In this document: positions 1 through 9,526 of the stretch, piece after piece
Layout: each line of letters begins with the position of its first letter
How positions within the stretch are numbered: the stretch's first letter is position 1
Assembly: GCA_050331575.1 (NCBI GenBank)
Contig: JBHJGS010000035.1
Coordinates: 1 to 64,000, forward strand
DNA: 64,000 bases
Source of the DNA: JBHJGS01 sp050331575
Lineage (GTDB): Bacteria; Pseudomonadota; Alphaproteobacteria; Sphingomonadales; Rhodothalassiaceae
Direction: 5' to 3'
The notes under the pieces: model-generated
Database searches by the model: none
Seen by the model: the letters and a program-made list of their open reading frames with translations, nothing else
Told to the model about the DNA's origin: nothing
Translations under genes and position numbers: made by a program

Positions 1-6
1 AAACGC

Positions 7-2079
7 GTGAAAACGCTGGCGGCTTGCAGTAGTGCCCTCAGCTTATCTTTTGCGGCCATGCCGGCCATCGGTCAGTCCGTGGACTATGGCCTGCTGGAGG
101 AATTATTTGGCGAGCCGGTGATTACATCGGCGACAGGCACCCCGAAGCGGGCGTCTGAGGCGCCGGCGACCGTGTTGATCATCGGTGAGGAGGAAATCCG
201 CCGCTCTCCGGTCACCAATATCGCCGCCCTCTTGCGCAATTATGCCGGCATCGAGGCCAGCCAATTCGGCACGGACAATTTCGATATCGGGATCCGCGGC
301 GGGAATATGCCGTTCAACCCCCTGGTTTTGGTGATGGTCGACGGCCGCCAAGTCTATGCCGACCATCTGGGATATGTGAACTGGAACTCGATCCCGGTGG
401 AACTGGACGAAATTCAGCAGATCGAGGTGATCAAGGGCCCCGCCGGCGCAATTTTCGGCTTCAACGCGGTGGTCGGCGTGGTCAATATCATCACCAAAAA
501 TCCGCTGCACGACCAGGGCACGACGGCCTCGGTGTCTTACGGGAATGACGACTTTTTCCGGGCGAGCTTTTCCACGCGGGTGAAACCGGCCGACTGGGTG
601 GGCATCCGCCTGTCCGGCGGCTTCGATACGCAAGATGGATTCTCGCCGGACTCCAGCGACCGTTTCTTGCTGGCCGGCATGCCCTTTCCGTTCATTGATG
701 AAGATCAGCTGCGCACCGGGCTGGACCAGGCGCGGTCCGGCAATGTCGCGTTGGAGGCGATCTTCAAGCTGGCCGATCATGTGCAGTTATCGCTGGAAGG
801 CACCTATGCCGATAGCAGCAATTTCGGCTTCGCCCCGGTGCGGCTCACCGCGGTGCAGAAGAATGAGTGGATCTCGGTTCGCGGGAAGCTGAGCGTTGAC
901 AGTAAGTTCGGCCTGATCGACTTGGTTGTTTACAATAATCGCCTGGATCAAGCGCCCGACTTTGAGTTCAACGGTCAGGCCACAAGTGTGTTTGAAAACG
1001 ATGTTCTCGTCGTACAGCTGCAAGATAGCTTGAAGATTGGCACCAAGAATACGGTAAGACTGCAACTGGAGTATCGCGACAATAACTTGAACACATTTCC
1101 CGCTTTCGCTGGCACGATCCGGTTTGATCTGCTGGCGGTCGGCGGGCTGTGGGAACATAAGCTCAATGATCTGGTCACGCTGACTGGCGCGATCCGGCTG
1201 GATAATGTCTTCCTCGATCAGGACGGCCCGATTACGCAGGAGCTGTTGTTCACGGCGGAGGATTTCGACCGGACGATCTCAGACGTTACGGCCAATGCCG
1301 CGGTGACCTTCGCGCTGACCCCAAAGGATACGCTGCGCTTGCTGTTCGGTCGCGGCTTGCAATTGCCGCAACTGGCCAATCTGGGGATCGGCCAGCCCGG
1401 CGGTCAAGGCCGGTTGCTGGCCGGCGAACCGTCGCTCGATCCTGCGGTGGTTTACAGCGCCGAGGTCGCATATGACCGCAAGCTCAGCGTCATCGACGGC
1501 GAGTTTCGGACGTCCTTGTTCTACCGCGATCTGGACAATTTCAGTCTCGGCCCGACGGTGCCCACGGTTTTCCCGCCGGCGGTGCCCGCACCGGTGGGGC
1601 AGGCCGCCGATGTCGGCGGTTTTGAGGCCTATGGCGCGGAGGTGTCGGTGAGCGGGCGGCAGGGCAATCTCCGCTGGGGGGTGAATTATACCTTCACCGA
1701 GGTCGACGAGGATCTGGTCGGAAACAGCGATGACGCCTTATTTGTGCCGACCGCCCTGGCACTGGATGCTCAGACCGCGCGGCACAAGGTCAATGTTCAG
1801 CTGGGCTACAGTGTCGGCAAATTCGCGGCTGATCTGTTTTTCCGCTACCGCAGCGAAACCGGCGACCTTGGCCTTCCGGCCGTGCCGGGATTTCCCAACC
1901 TGTTCCCGCGCCAGGCGTTTGACAACAGTATCGGGATTGACGCCCGGCTCAGCTATTTCCCGACCGAGGGCGTGGAGCTGTTCTTTGCCGGCGAAAATCT
2001 CGCCGATGACCCGTTCGTCACCAGCACCTCTATTCCCGGCGATATCCGCGCCCGTGGCGGCATCCGCATCCGGTTCTAG
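7..2079 (+). CDS. TonB-dependent outer-membrane receptor
   Basis: Outer-membrane beta-barrel receptor that would import a siderophore, cobalamin or similar ligand using TonB energy. About 690 residues: an N-terminal signal peptide ending near AIGQS, a TonB-box-like stretch (EPVITSATGT, about residues 36-45), a plug domain (about 48-165, with RGGNMPFNPLVLVMVDGRQV and IEVIKGPAGAIFG), then a long barrel ending in the C-terminal aromatic residue (RIRF) used for barrel insertion. The start used is a GTG at base 7. The frame stays open to base 1, so the true start could lie outside the window. The substrate cannot be read from the sequence. A chemoreceptor follows, but no ABC transporter or siderophore genes are nearby. 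Confidence 0.92.
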   Translation: MKTLAACSSALSLSFAAMPAIGQSVDYGLLEELFGEPVITSATGTPKRASEAPATVLIIGEEEIRRSPVTNIAALLRNYAGIEASQFGTDNFDIGIRGGNMPFNPLVLVMVDGRQVYADHLGYVNWNSIPVELDEIQQIEVIKGPAGAIFGFNAVVGVVNIITKNPLHDQGTTASVSYGNDDFFRASFSTRVKPADWVGIRLSGGFDTQDGFSPDSSDRFLLAGMPFPFIDEDQLRTGLDQARSGNVALEAIFKLADHVQLSLEGTYADSSNFGFAPVRLTAVQKNEWISVRGKLSVDSKFGLIDLVVYNNRLDQAPDFEFNGQATSVFENDVLVVQLQDSLKIGTKNTVRLQLEYRDNNLNTFPAFAGTIRFDLLAVGGLWEHKLNDLVTLTGAIRLDNVFLDQDGPITQELLFTAEDFDRTISDVTANAAVTFALTPKDTLRLLFGRGLQLPQLANLGIGQPGGQGRLLAGEPSLDPAVVYSAEVAYDRKLSVIDGEFRTSLFYRDLDNFSLGPTVPTVFPPAVPAPVGQAADVGGFEAYGAEVSVSGRQGNLRWGVNYTFTEVDEDLVGNSDDALFVPTALALDAQTARHKVNVQLGYSVGKFAADLFFRYRSETGDLGLPAVPGFPNLFPRQAFDNSIGIDARLSYFPTEGVELFFAGENLADDPFVTSTSIPGDIRARGGIRIRF

Positions 2080-2144
2080 TCACGACCTATGTCCCGACCC
2101 TCCGTGCCTGGTCGGCCGGATTGGTCTGAAGAGGAAGACAGTAG

Positions 2145-3941
2145 ATGTTGCGATCTGTTCTGACCTTGCGCGATTGGCCCTTCTTCGTGAAGTTTCTGGC
2201 GTCGCCTGCTTTGGCAATCATGCTGATGGTTGCCTTGCTGCTGCTCGCCGGCGGCACCATCGCGCAACTGCGGGATGACACCCGCCGGGTGGTGGAAGAG
2301 CATTTCGTCGACGCATCTGCTTTGTCGGAGTTGGTGTCCCAGTTCCAAGATCTGAATGGCCGCCTGTTCCGGGCGCTCACCTTGCAGGCCGCCGGCGGCG
2401 AGGCGGAGGCCGCGCTGGCGGAGATTGCCGAGATCAAGGCGGGGCTGGAGCGCCTGGTGGCGGCGTTGGCGGAGTTTGCCGAGCAGGCCCCATCTGAGCA
2501 AGAGCGCGCGGCCCTGCAGGCGCAAATCGATCAGATCGCCCGCTTCGCCGAGGCCGCCGATGTGGTCGGGGTCATGCTGGAGTTGGATTTTGCCGCAGCA
2601 GCCGGCGTGGTGGAGCCGTTAGAGGCGAATTACGCCGAGATCATCACCAATCTGACCGAAATGGTCGATGCCGCTGTCGCTCAAGCCCGGGCGACGTCGG
2701 AAGCCACGTCTCAGGCCGCAGATGATGCCCGCGCCAACATGACCATGATTGTGACCTTGGCCCTGGTCGTGGTTCTGGGCATTTCCATCTTTCTGGCGCG
2801 GCTGACCACGGGCTCGGTGAAGGCAATCTCCTCAGCGACGCAGGATCTGGCCGGCGGCCAGACCGACATCGACTTGTCGCGGCTGGAACGCCGCGATGAA
2901 CTGGGCGCGATCGTCGGCGCCTTGGCCGACTTCCGTGAAGGCCTGATCGAGAATGCTCGCATGCGGGAGGAGCAGGAGCGGTTGCGCGCAGAGCAGGTGG
3001 AGGCCGAGCGGCGCCGGGTCGAGCAAGAATCCGAGGCCAAGCGCCGAGAAGAGGAGGCCGCACGGCGTCAGCGACACCAGGCTGAGCAGGACCGCAAGGC
3101 GCTGCTGGCGCGCTTGACCGCGGATTTCGAAGGGTCGGTTTTTCAGGGGTTGCAGAGCTTGGGCCGCGCGGCGCAGGGCGTGGGGCAAGAGGCCGAGGGC
3201 ATGCGCCAGCGCCTGGAGAGCAGCATCGACAAGTCAGACCGCCTGGCCAAGGTTTCCGTGCAACTGTCCGACAGTATGCAAAGCGTTGCCCAGGCGACCC
3301 ATCAGATGACCACCGGCGTCCAAGAAATCAGCCAGCAGGCCGCCTCGGCCGCAGATGTCTCCCAACAGGCCGTGGCCGAAGCGGAACAAAGCGGCCAGTC
3401 GGTCCAGGATCTGTCTGAAGCGGCCAGTCAGATCGGGCAGGTGGTCGCTCTGATCAATGACATCGCCGAGCAGACCAATCTGCTGGCGCTGAACGCGACC
3501 ATTGAGGCTGCGCGCGCGGGTGAGGCGGGCCGCGGCTTTGCCGTGGTCGCAGCGGAGGTGAAATCGCTGGCCCAGCAAACCGGCAAGGCGACGGATGCGA
3601 TCCGCCAAAAAATCGAAGGCATCCAGAGCAAGACCGACGATACGGTCAGTTCCATGCTGAAGATCGCCGACATCATCCAGCGGGTCGACAGTATTGCCGG
3701 CGCCATCGCGACGGCGATCCAGCAGCAAGGCTCAGCCACCGATGAAATCCGCAAAACGGTCAGTGCCGCCAAAGGCGAAATCGATGCGGTGGCGGACACC
3801 GCCAAACAGGTCTTTGAGACCGCGGTGCAGGACAGCACGGCTGCCACCGCGGTGATCCAGGCGACCAAGCAAATGAATGACGGCTTCGGCGAGGTCGAAA
3901 AAGTCTCTCGCCGCTTCCTCGATGACGTGGCCCGTGCCTGA
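2145..3941 (+). CDS. Methyl-accepting chemotaxis protein
   Basis: Transmembrane chemoreceptor of 598 residues that would signal to CheA/CheW. It has an N-terminal membrane helix (about residues 18-38), a helical periplasmic sensor of about 150 residues, a second membrane helix (about 199-219), a HAMP region, a highly charged Glu/Arg-rich coiled coil (about 265-320), and a cytoplasmic signalling domain. The conserved hairpin tip is visible (EQTNLLALNATIEAARAGE, about 441-459, then GRGFAVVA). No C-terminal CheR/CheB-binding pentapeptide is present. A purine-rich GAGGAAGA lies about 10 bases before the ATG. No che genes are in the window, so this is an orphan receptor, possibly expressed with the upstream TonB receptor. 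Confidence 0.95.
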   Translation: MLRSVLTLRDWPFFVKFLASPALAIMLMVALLLLAGGTIAQLRDDTRRVVEEHFVDASALSELVSQFQDLNGRLFRALTLQAAGGEAEAALAEIAEIKAGLERLVAALAEFAEQAPSEQERAALQAQIDQIARFAEAADVVGVMLELDFAAAAGVVEPLEANYAEIITNLTEMVDAAVAQARATSEATSQAADDARANMTMIVTLALVVVLGISIFLARLTTGSVKAISSATQDLAGGQTDIDLSRLERRDELGAIVGALADFREGLIENARMREEQERLRAEQVEAERRRVEQESEAKRREEEAARRQRHQAEQDRKALLARLTADFEGSVFQGLQSLGRAAQGVGQEAEGMRQRLESSIDKSDRLAKVSVQLSDSMQSVAQATHQMTTGVQEISQQAASAADVSQQAVAEAEQSGQSVQDLSEAASQIGQVVALINDIAEQTNLLALNATIEAARAGEAGRGFAVVAAEVKSLAQQTGKATDAIRQKIEGIQSKTDDTVSSMLKIADIIQRVDSIAGAIATAIQQQGSATDEIRKTVSAAKGEIDAVADTAKQVFETAVQDSTAATAVIQATKQMNDGFGEVEKVSRRFLDDVARA

Positions 3942-4076
3942 CATTGGGACGCTTGTACCGGTGCATAATCGGCGGCGGAGACAAGCAGTAGATGGTTCAG
4001 CAGGGCAGTCGGGCCGCGTCCTGATTGCCTTTAAGGCGAGTGCCCGTGTCGCCTCTCGGCCCGGTGAGGGACGTGG

Positions 4077-4153
<77 letters not shown>

Positions 4154-4419
4154 ATCGCTGTCTCTCCTAAGCCGATCGGCCCGGTTTGCCAAGCCTGTGC
4201 GCACGCACGATGCTGTGCAACCGGATCGGCTGAGCGTGGCCACGGCTCCACAGTTTTCAGCGGCCTCCACCCCCGCTCCGGCGCAGTCCCTTGGCAGTTG
4301 AGATCGCCGGCTGGCCTTCAAGGCTGGCTGGATTTGATGGCTGGCTGGCGTGGCTCACGATCTCGGGTGCGCTGAAACGTCCAGGCAACCGTTCGGCGGC
4401 GAGGCCCGTAAGCGTTACT

Positions 4420-5142
4420 ATGGATCAGCAAGCCTCTTTGACCGCGGCAGTGATCGGCGCGTCCGGCGGCATCGGGCGGGCGGTGGTCGATGCACTGCTG
4501 GCCGACCCGCGCTATGCCCGGGTCTATTGCCTCTCGCGCAGCGGGCGGGCCCCGGCGCACGCGCACGCGGTGGCCGGCCAGATCGACCTTCAGTCCGAGG
4601 CCAGCATCGGCGAGGCCGCCGAGGCGATTGCGGAGCCTCTGGATCTTGTGTTCGTGGCAACCGGCCTGCTCAGCCATCAGGCCTCGCCGGAAAAGAGCTG
4701 GCGTGCGCTTGATGCGGAGACCTTGGCGCATGTCTATGCGATCAATGCGGTGGGGCCGGCCTTGGTGGCCAAGCATTTTCTGCCGAAATTGCCGCGCGAC
4801 CGACGCGCCGTGTTCGCCGCGGTGTCCGCCCGGGTCGGCAGCATCACGGACAACCGGATCGGCGGGTGGCATGCCTATCGCGCGTCCAAGGCCGGCCTGA
4901 ACATGTTGATTCGTTGCCTGGCCATCGAGTTGCAGCGCAGCCACAAACAGGCGCTGTGCGTGGGGCTGCATCCCGGCACCGTCGATACCGCCCTGTCGCA
5001 ACCCTTTCAGCGCAATGTGAAGCCGGAAAAGCTGTTCGATCCGGCCTTCTCCGCCCAGCGCCTGCTTGCGGTGCTCGACGGGCTCTCGCCGGAGGACAGC
5101 GGCGGCTTGTTTGCCTGGGACGGCAAGCCGATCCCGTTTTGA
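4420..5142 (+). CDS. Short-chain dehydrogenase/reductase (C-factor-like)
   Basis: Cytosolic NAD(P)-dependent oxidoreductase of about 240 residues with a Rossmann fold. The cofactor loop GASGGIGRA lies near the N-terminus and the catalytic YRASK (Tyr-x3-Lys) near residue 153. The frame is open upstream to 4291, but the ATG at 4420 puts the first beta strand in the normal family position, so it is chosen. The sequence resembles the C-factor/cell-cell signalling subgroup of SDRs. The substrate is unknown. Two glutathione-transferase-like genes follow in the same direction. Confidence 0.87.
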   Translation: MDQQASLTAAVIGASGGIGRAVVDALLADPRYARVYCLSRSGRAPAHAHAVAGQIDLQSEASIGEAAEAIAEPLDLVFVATGLLSHQASPEKSWRALDAETLAHVYAINAVGPALVAKHFLPKLPRDRRAVFAAVSARVGSITDNRIGGWHAYRASKAGLNMLIRCLAIELQRSHKQALCVGLHPGTVDTALSQPFQRNVKPEKLFDPAFSAQRLLAVLDGLSPEDSGGLFAWDGKPIPF

Positions 5143-5207
5143 GGCCGTTGCGCCGCGCGCGTGTTCCAGGCACATAGGGCCGGTCCCGCCTCCCATGGAG
5201 TCCCGCC

Positions 5208-5909
5208 ATGGCCATTGATCTGTATACCGCGCCCACGCCCAACGGCTGGAAAGCGTCGGTCCTGCTGGAAGAACTGGGCCTGAATTACACTGTCCACGCC
5301 ATCGATCTGACCGCACAAGACCAGAAGCAGCCGGCGTTTCTGGCCTTGAATCCCAATGGCCGGATCCCCGTGATCACCGACCGGGAGACCGGCCAGACGG
5401 TGTTCGAATCGGGTGCGATCATGATCTATCTGGCGGAGAAGACCGGCCGGCTGCTGCCTCGGCAAGAGCCCGCCCGCGGCGCGGTGCTGCAATGGCTGAT
5501 GTTTCAGATCGGCGGGGTCGGCCCGATGATGGGCCAGGCCAATGTGTTCTTCCGCTACATGCCGGAGTCGATCCAGCTGGCGATCGACCGCTATCACACG
5601 GAGGTCGCCCGTCTGTTCGGGGTGCTCGATGGGCATCTGGCAGGGCGGACCTGGCTGGCTGACGACTATTCCATCGCCGACATCGCCAATTGGTGCTGGG
5701 TGCGCACCCACAAATGGTCCGGTGTCGAGATCGAGCCGTTTTCGAACCTGCGCCGTTGGCTCGACCGCATCGCCGAGCGCCCGGCCGCGCAAAAGGGCAT
5801 CGTCGTGCCCTATGACGTCTCCGAACTGGTCAAGGGCGAGGGCAAGGCGGCCGACACCTTTATCCAGGGCGCCCGGTCGATGCTGGCCGGCGCGCCGGAC
5901 AAGTCCTGA
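5208..5909 (+). CDS. yfcG: GST-family disulfide-bond oxidoreductase (YfcG/YghU type)
   Basis: Glutathione-dependent disulfide reductase or transferase of 233 residues. The N-terminal thioredoxin-fold half has the YfcG-type active-site segment YTAPTPNGWK, with Thr/Asn instead of a catalytic Cys or Ser, plus the cis-Pro motif GRIPVI and the glutathione-binding FESGAI. The C-terminal helical half contains YSIADIANWCWV, the family N-capping motif. ATG at 5208. A second GST-fold gene follows 36 bases downstream, so the two are probably cotranscribed. A role in thiol redox balance or detoxification is inferred from the family. Confidence 0.9.
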   Translation: MAIDLYTAPTPNGWKASVLLEELGLNYTVHAIDLTAQDQKQPAFLALNPNGRIPVITDRETGQTVFESGAIMIYLAEKTGRLLPRQEPARGAVLQWLMFQIGGVGPMMGQANVFFRYMPESIQLAIDRYHTEVARLFGVLDGHLAGRTWLADDYSIADIANWCWVRTHKWSGVEIEPFSNLRRWLDRIAERPAAQKGIVVPYDVSELVKGEGKAADTFIQGARSMLAGAPDKS

Positions 5910-5945
5910 CACACCCGTGTGTTCCAACCGTTGCTGGAGGCCTTC

Positions 5946-6581
5946 ATGCCGCTGACGCTTTATGATTTCGCGCGCGCGCCCAGCCCGCGCCGCGCCCGCA
6001 TTGTCCTGGCCGAGAAGGGCATCGACTATGACAAGGTGCAGGTCGATCTGAGCACACGGGCACAGCTGGAAGACAGCTTCAAGGCGATCAATCCGCGCTG
6101 CACCGTCCCGGCGTTGAAGCTGGAGGACGGCACCGTGTTGTGCGACAATGCCGGCATCGCCGCCTATGCCGAGGCCCTGGTGCCGGAGCCCAATCTGCTG
6201 GGCTCGACGCCGGAGGAAAAGGGCCTGGTGGCCGATTGGACCGTGCGCATCGAATTCGAAGGCTTGTCTGCCTGCGCTGAAGTGGTGCGCAATTCCGCGG
6301 AGCGGTTGAAGGGCCGGGCGGTGGTCGGGCCGGATACCTATGCGCAGATCCCGGCTCTGGCCGAACGCGGCGCGGTTCGCCTGAAGCGCTTTTTCGAGAC
6401 CCTGAATGAGCGGCTGAGCGGTCGGGACTATATTGCCATTGACCGCTTCAGCTATGCCGACATCACCGCCCTGGTGGCGGTCGACTTCGCGGCGATCCTG
6501 AAGATCACGCCGAGCGAGGGCCAGTCGGAGATCAAACGCTGGCACGCCGCGGTGTCGGCGCGACCGTCGGCTTCGGCTTGA
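5946..6581 (+). CDS. Glutathione S-transferase family protein
   Basis: GST-fold protein of about 211 residues. The thioredoxin-like N-half (MPLTLYDFARAPSPRRARI) has a Ser in the usual catalytic neighbourhood and a CTVPAL cis-Pro motif. The C-half has the FSYADITAL N-capping motif. The ATG at 5946 is chosen over a GTG at 5919 because a strong GGAGG sits five bases before it. The sequence differs clearly from the preceding YfcG-like gene, so this is not a recent tandem duplication. Its electrophile substrate is unknown. Confidence 0.86.
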   Translation: MPLTLYDFARAPSPRRARIVLAEKGIDYDKVQVDLSTRAQLEDSFKAINPRCTVPALKLEDGTVLCDNAGIAAYAEALVPEPNLLGSTPEEKGLVADWTVRIEFEGLSACAEVVRNSAERLKGRAVVGPDTYAQIPALAERGAVRLKRFFETLNERLSGRDYIAIDRFSYADITALVAVDFAAILKITPSEGQSEIKRWHAAVSARPSASA

Positions 6582-6649
6582 CCCGGGGGGCAAAATCGGC
6601 AACGCGAAGCATCCGCATCTTCTCCCACCACCCAAGGAGTGAAACGGCC

Positions 6650-6952
6650 ATGACCCTGGAAGATATCACCAACACCATGCAGCAGCGTGTCTCGGAAAAG
6701 GGCGCCATTGATGGCAAGGTTGTCAAATTCGATTTCAGCGACGATGGCGTCATCCGCATCGATGGGACCGGGTCTGAGCCGAAGGTGGACAATGAAGACG
6801 CCGCGGCGGACTGCACCATCAAGGTGTCCAAGGAGGATTTCATCGAAATCGCCGAAGGCCGTCAGGATGCGCAGATGGCCTTCATGATGGGCAAGCTCAG
6901 CGTTGACGGCGACATGACCATCGCCATGCAATTGGGCCAGATCCTCGGCTGA
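6650..6952 (+). CDS. SCP2 sterol-binding domain protein
   Basis: Small cytosolic lipid-binding protein of 100 residues made of a single SCP2 domain. The pattern IRIDGTGSEP ... ADCTIKVSKEDFIEIAEG ... AFMMGKLSVDGDMTIAMQLGQIL is typical of bacterial SCP2-like proteins. The ATG at 6650 follows AAGGAG, so the longer frame from 6578 is not used. In bacteria such proteins bind fatty-acyl or sterol-like ligands and often accompany lipid metabolism genes. Here the neighbours are GST-like genes, so the partner is unclear. Confidence 0.88.
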   Translation: MTLEDITNTMQQRVSEKGAIDGKVVKFDFSDDGVIRIDGTGSEPKVDNEDAAADCTIKVSKEDFIEIAEGRQDAQMAFMMGKLSVDGDMTIAMQLGQILG

Positions 6953-7330
6953 TCCCGCGGCCCATCTTCTCCGCCACGCGGGTCCGTTTTGGCTGCGCGG
7001 AGCACCGGCCGCGGCGGGTCTTCCAGGGCGACGTGACGATCGCCCGGCCGCCGCGCCACACGGTCCGGCGTTAGAGCCTGCGCGCGGGACCAACCCCTTG
7101 CTGTCGCCGCCGTTCACGCCTCCCCCCCGCCTTACCGGCCGCGCCTGCGCGCAAGGGCGGGGGCAGGCCAGCCATCCCGGGACGCACCAGGCCGTCAGGG
7201 GCTGTCAGGCGCTGTTCTGGCCCTGTTCTGGCGCTGTGCCGCGACAGTATGCGCTTCTTTAAGGATGGTGTGCGCACAGTCTGCCCGATAGATTTCGCGG
7301 GATCGTGATCGGATCGTGAGGAGGGTTGCG
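6953..7330. other. Intergenic region without recognisable gene
   Basis: A 378-base stretch between the SCP2 gene and the peroxidase gene. The reading frames here are short, have atypical composition and match no family I recognise. It contains two copies of CTGTTCTGG about 12 bases apart (near 7207-7230), and the peroxidase ribosome-binding site GAGGAGG at the right end. The peroxidase promoter should lie in this region, but I cannot place a confident -35/-10 pair. Confidence 0.5.
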
Positions 7331-9424
7331 ATGGCGGGAATGGGCAGCGCAAGCCCAAGCATGAGCGCCCGCTCGATAGACGGAACGGGCAATAATCCGA
7401 CCAATCCGGACTGGGGGGCAGCCGGTGCCACGCTGCTGCGCACCTTGGCGCCGATCTATGCCGATGGCCTGGGCGCCATGATCAGCGACCGCGGCGACCC
7501 GCGCACCATCTCCAATGCGGTGATCCAGCAGCGGGTCGATACCGACAACCGGTTCGGCACCAGCGACCTGTTCTGGGCCTGGGGCCAGTTCATCGACCAT
7601 GATCTGGGCCTGACCCCGGAGGATGAAGAAGAGGCTGTGGCGATCGCGATCCCGCCGGGTGACCCGTTCTTCGACCCGATGGGCAGCGGCCAGGCGACGA
7701 TCCCGTTCCTGCGTTCGGTGCATGAGGGCGGCAGCGACGGGCAGCCGCGCCAGTTCGCCAATGTGATCACGGTGTTTCTCGACGCGTCCATGGTCTATGG
7801 CTCTGACGTGGAGACCGCCCAGGCCGTGCGCGGCGAGGGTGCCTTTCTTCGCGTCACCGACGCGGGCCTGCTGCCCGAGACCGATGATCCTCACGACATG
7901 GACGGTATCATCGCCGGAGATGTGCGCGCCGGCGAGAATGTCCTGCTCTTGTCCCTGCACACCCTCTTCGTGCGTGAACATAACCGCCAGGTCGACGCGC
8001 TGGCGGCCCAATTTCCGGGCTTGAGTGACGACGACCTGTTCGCCGCGGCGCGGGCGCGCGTGGAGGCGTTGGTTCAGGCGATCACGTTCAACGAGTTCCT
8101 ACCGCTGCTTCTGGGCCCCGGCGCGATCGGGCCCTATCAAGGCTATGACCCTTCGATCAATCCGGGTCTGGCGGTGGACTTCTCCACAGCGGCGTTCCGC
8201 TTGGGCCATTCGCTGCTCAGCACCGGCATCGAACGGCTGGAGGAGGACGGCACGCCCATGGCCGGCGGCCCGCTGAGCTTGGCTGATGCCTTTTTCCGGC
8301 CGGACTGGCTGGAGCAGCCCGGCGAGATGGCCGCCCTGCTGCGCGGCACGGCCGCGTCGCCGGCCCAAGACCTCGACACGACCATTGTGGAAGACGTGCG
8401 CTCCTTCCTCTTCGGCCCGCCGGGGGCCGGCGGCCTCGATCTGGCGGTCCTGAACATCCAACGGGGCCGCGATCACGGCCTGTCCTCCTACAATGACCTG
8501 CGCGAGGCGCTGGGGTTGGCACGGGCTGAAAGCTTCGCGGACATCAGCACCGATCCAGCCATTCAAGCGCGCCTGGCCGCAGCCTATGCCGATGTCGACC
8601 TGATCGATGTCTGGGTCGGCGGCCTGGCGGAGGATCCGCTGCCCGGCGGGATGCTGGGTGAGCTGTTTGCGCTGATCGTCGCGGATCAGTTCGAGCGCGT
8701 GCGCGCCGGAGACAGCCAGTGGAGCGAACGCATCTTAAGCCCGGCAGAGCGGGACGCCCTCTGGTCGACCGGGTTGGCGGACGTGATTGCGCGCAATACC
8801 GAGGTCGAGCTGATGCCGGACAAGGCGATGATCGCCTATGCCCGCCAGAGCGGGGGCGCTGGCGACGATGCCATGGCCGGAACGGACAGCCGCGATTTTC
8901 TGGCCGGACGGGCTGGCGCGGACACCCTGGTTGGAGGCGCGGGGGACGATGACATGGACGGCGGCTCCGCCGGCGATATGCTCCAAGGCGGCGCGGGGAC
9001 CGATCGGGCCAGGGCCGGCTCCGGTCGCGATGTGCTGATCGGCGGTGCGGGCGATGATTGGCTGTCTGCGGGCAGCGGGGCGGACACGTTGCGCGGTGAT
9101 GCCGGGGGCGACCGCCTCAACGGCGGCAGCGGGCCCGACCTGCTTGACGGCGGCGCCGGTGATGATCGGCTGACCGGCGGCTCCGGACCGGACCAGTTCG
9201 TCCTGGCCGCAGGGTCCGGCTCTGATGTGATCACCGATTTCACGCCCGGTTCGGACATGCTGGTCCTGGCCGGCCTGCAGATCGATCCGGCGGCACTCCT
9301 GGCGACTGCCCAATCCAATGCGGACGGTCTGGTGCTGCTGCTTGACGCGGCGAGCGGCCAGACCGTGACCTTGGCGGGCTTGGCCGCTGCGGATCTGACG
9401 GTGGCGGATCTCTTGATCGCGTGA
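7331..9424 (+). CDS. Animal-type haem peroxidase with C-terminal RTX repeats
   Basis: Probably secreted haem peroxidase, about 697 residues. The animal peroxidase domain spans about residues 10-490: distal histidine in WGQFIDHDLG (about His90), catalytic arginine in LFVREHNR (about Arg215), proximal histidine in FRLGHSLL (about His293), and the conserved IQRGRDHGLSSYN (about 377-388). Residues about 509-610 are glycine/aspartate-rich calcium-binding RTX nonapeptides (GGAGDD-type), followed by a short hydrophobic strand-rich C-terminal type I secretion signal. There is no Sec signal, consistent with type I export, but no ABC/HlyD/TolC exporter is adjacent. The ATG at 7331 follows GAGGAGG and is preferred to the GTG at 7316. 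Confidence 0.93.
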   Translation: MAGMGSASPSMSARSIDGTGNNPTNPDWGAAGATLLRTLAPIYADGLGAMISDRGDPRTISNAVIQQRVDTDNRFGTSDLFWAWGQFIDHDLGLTPEDEEEAVAIAIPPGDPFFDPMGSGQATIPFLRSVHEGGSDGQPRQFANVITVFLDASMVYGSDVETAQAVRGEGAFLRVTDAGLLPETDDPHDMDGIIAGDVRAGENVLLLSLHTLFVREHNRQVDALAAQFPGLSDDDLFAAARARVEALVQAITFNEFLPLLLGPGAIGPYQGYDPSINPGLAVDFSTAAFRLGHSLLSTGIERLEEDGTPMAGGPLSLADAFFRPDWLEQPGEMAALLRGTAASPAQDLDTTIVEDVRSFLFGPPGAGGLDLAVLNIQRGRDHGLSSYNDLREALGLARAESFADISTDPAIQARLAAAYADVDLIDVWVGGLAEDPLPGGMLGELFALIVADQFERVRAGDSQWSERILSPAERDALWSTGLADVIARNTEVELMPDKAMIAYARQSGGAGDDAMAGTDSRDFLAGRAGADTLVGGAGDDDMDGGSAGDMLQGGAGTDRARAGSGRDVLIGGAGDDWLSAGSGADTLRGDAGGDRLNGGSGPDLLDGGAGDDRLTGGSGPDQFVLAAGSGSDVITDFTPGSDMLVLAGLQIDPAALLATAQSNADGLVLLLDAASGQTVTLAGLAAADLTVADLLIA

Positions 9425-9436
9425 CGGCATGGCGCC

Positions 9437-9465
9437 GGCGGCCTTTCTCGGGCCGCCTTTCTTCT
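9437..9465 (+). terminator. Rho-independent terminator after the peroxidase gene
   Basis: Seven-base-pair G+C stem GGCGGCC/GGCCGCC with a seven-base loop, followed by the pyrimidine-rich tail TTTCTTCT, starting 13 bases after the peroxidase stop codon. Confidence 0.65.
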
Positions 9466-9526
9466 GTCACCGGGACACGCTATCCTGGGGTTACAAAAGA
9501 CGGATGGTGCAAGGCGGGAGGAGCCG

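Noticed and set aside
5007..6635. A 542-codon minus-strand frame across the SDR and GST genes
   Set aside because: Covers three well-supported genes antisense and shows no family motif.
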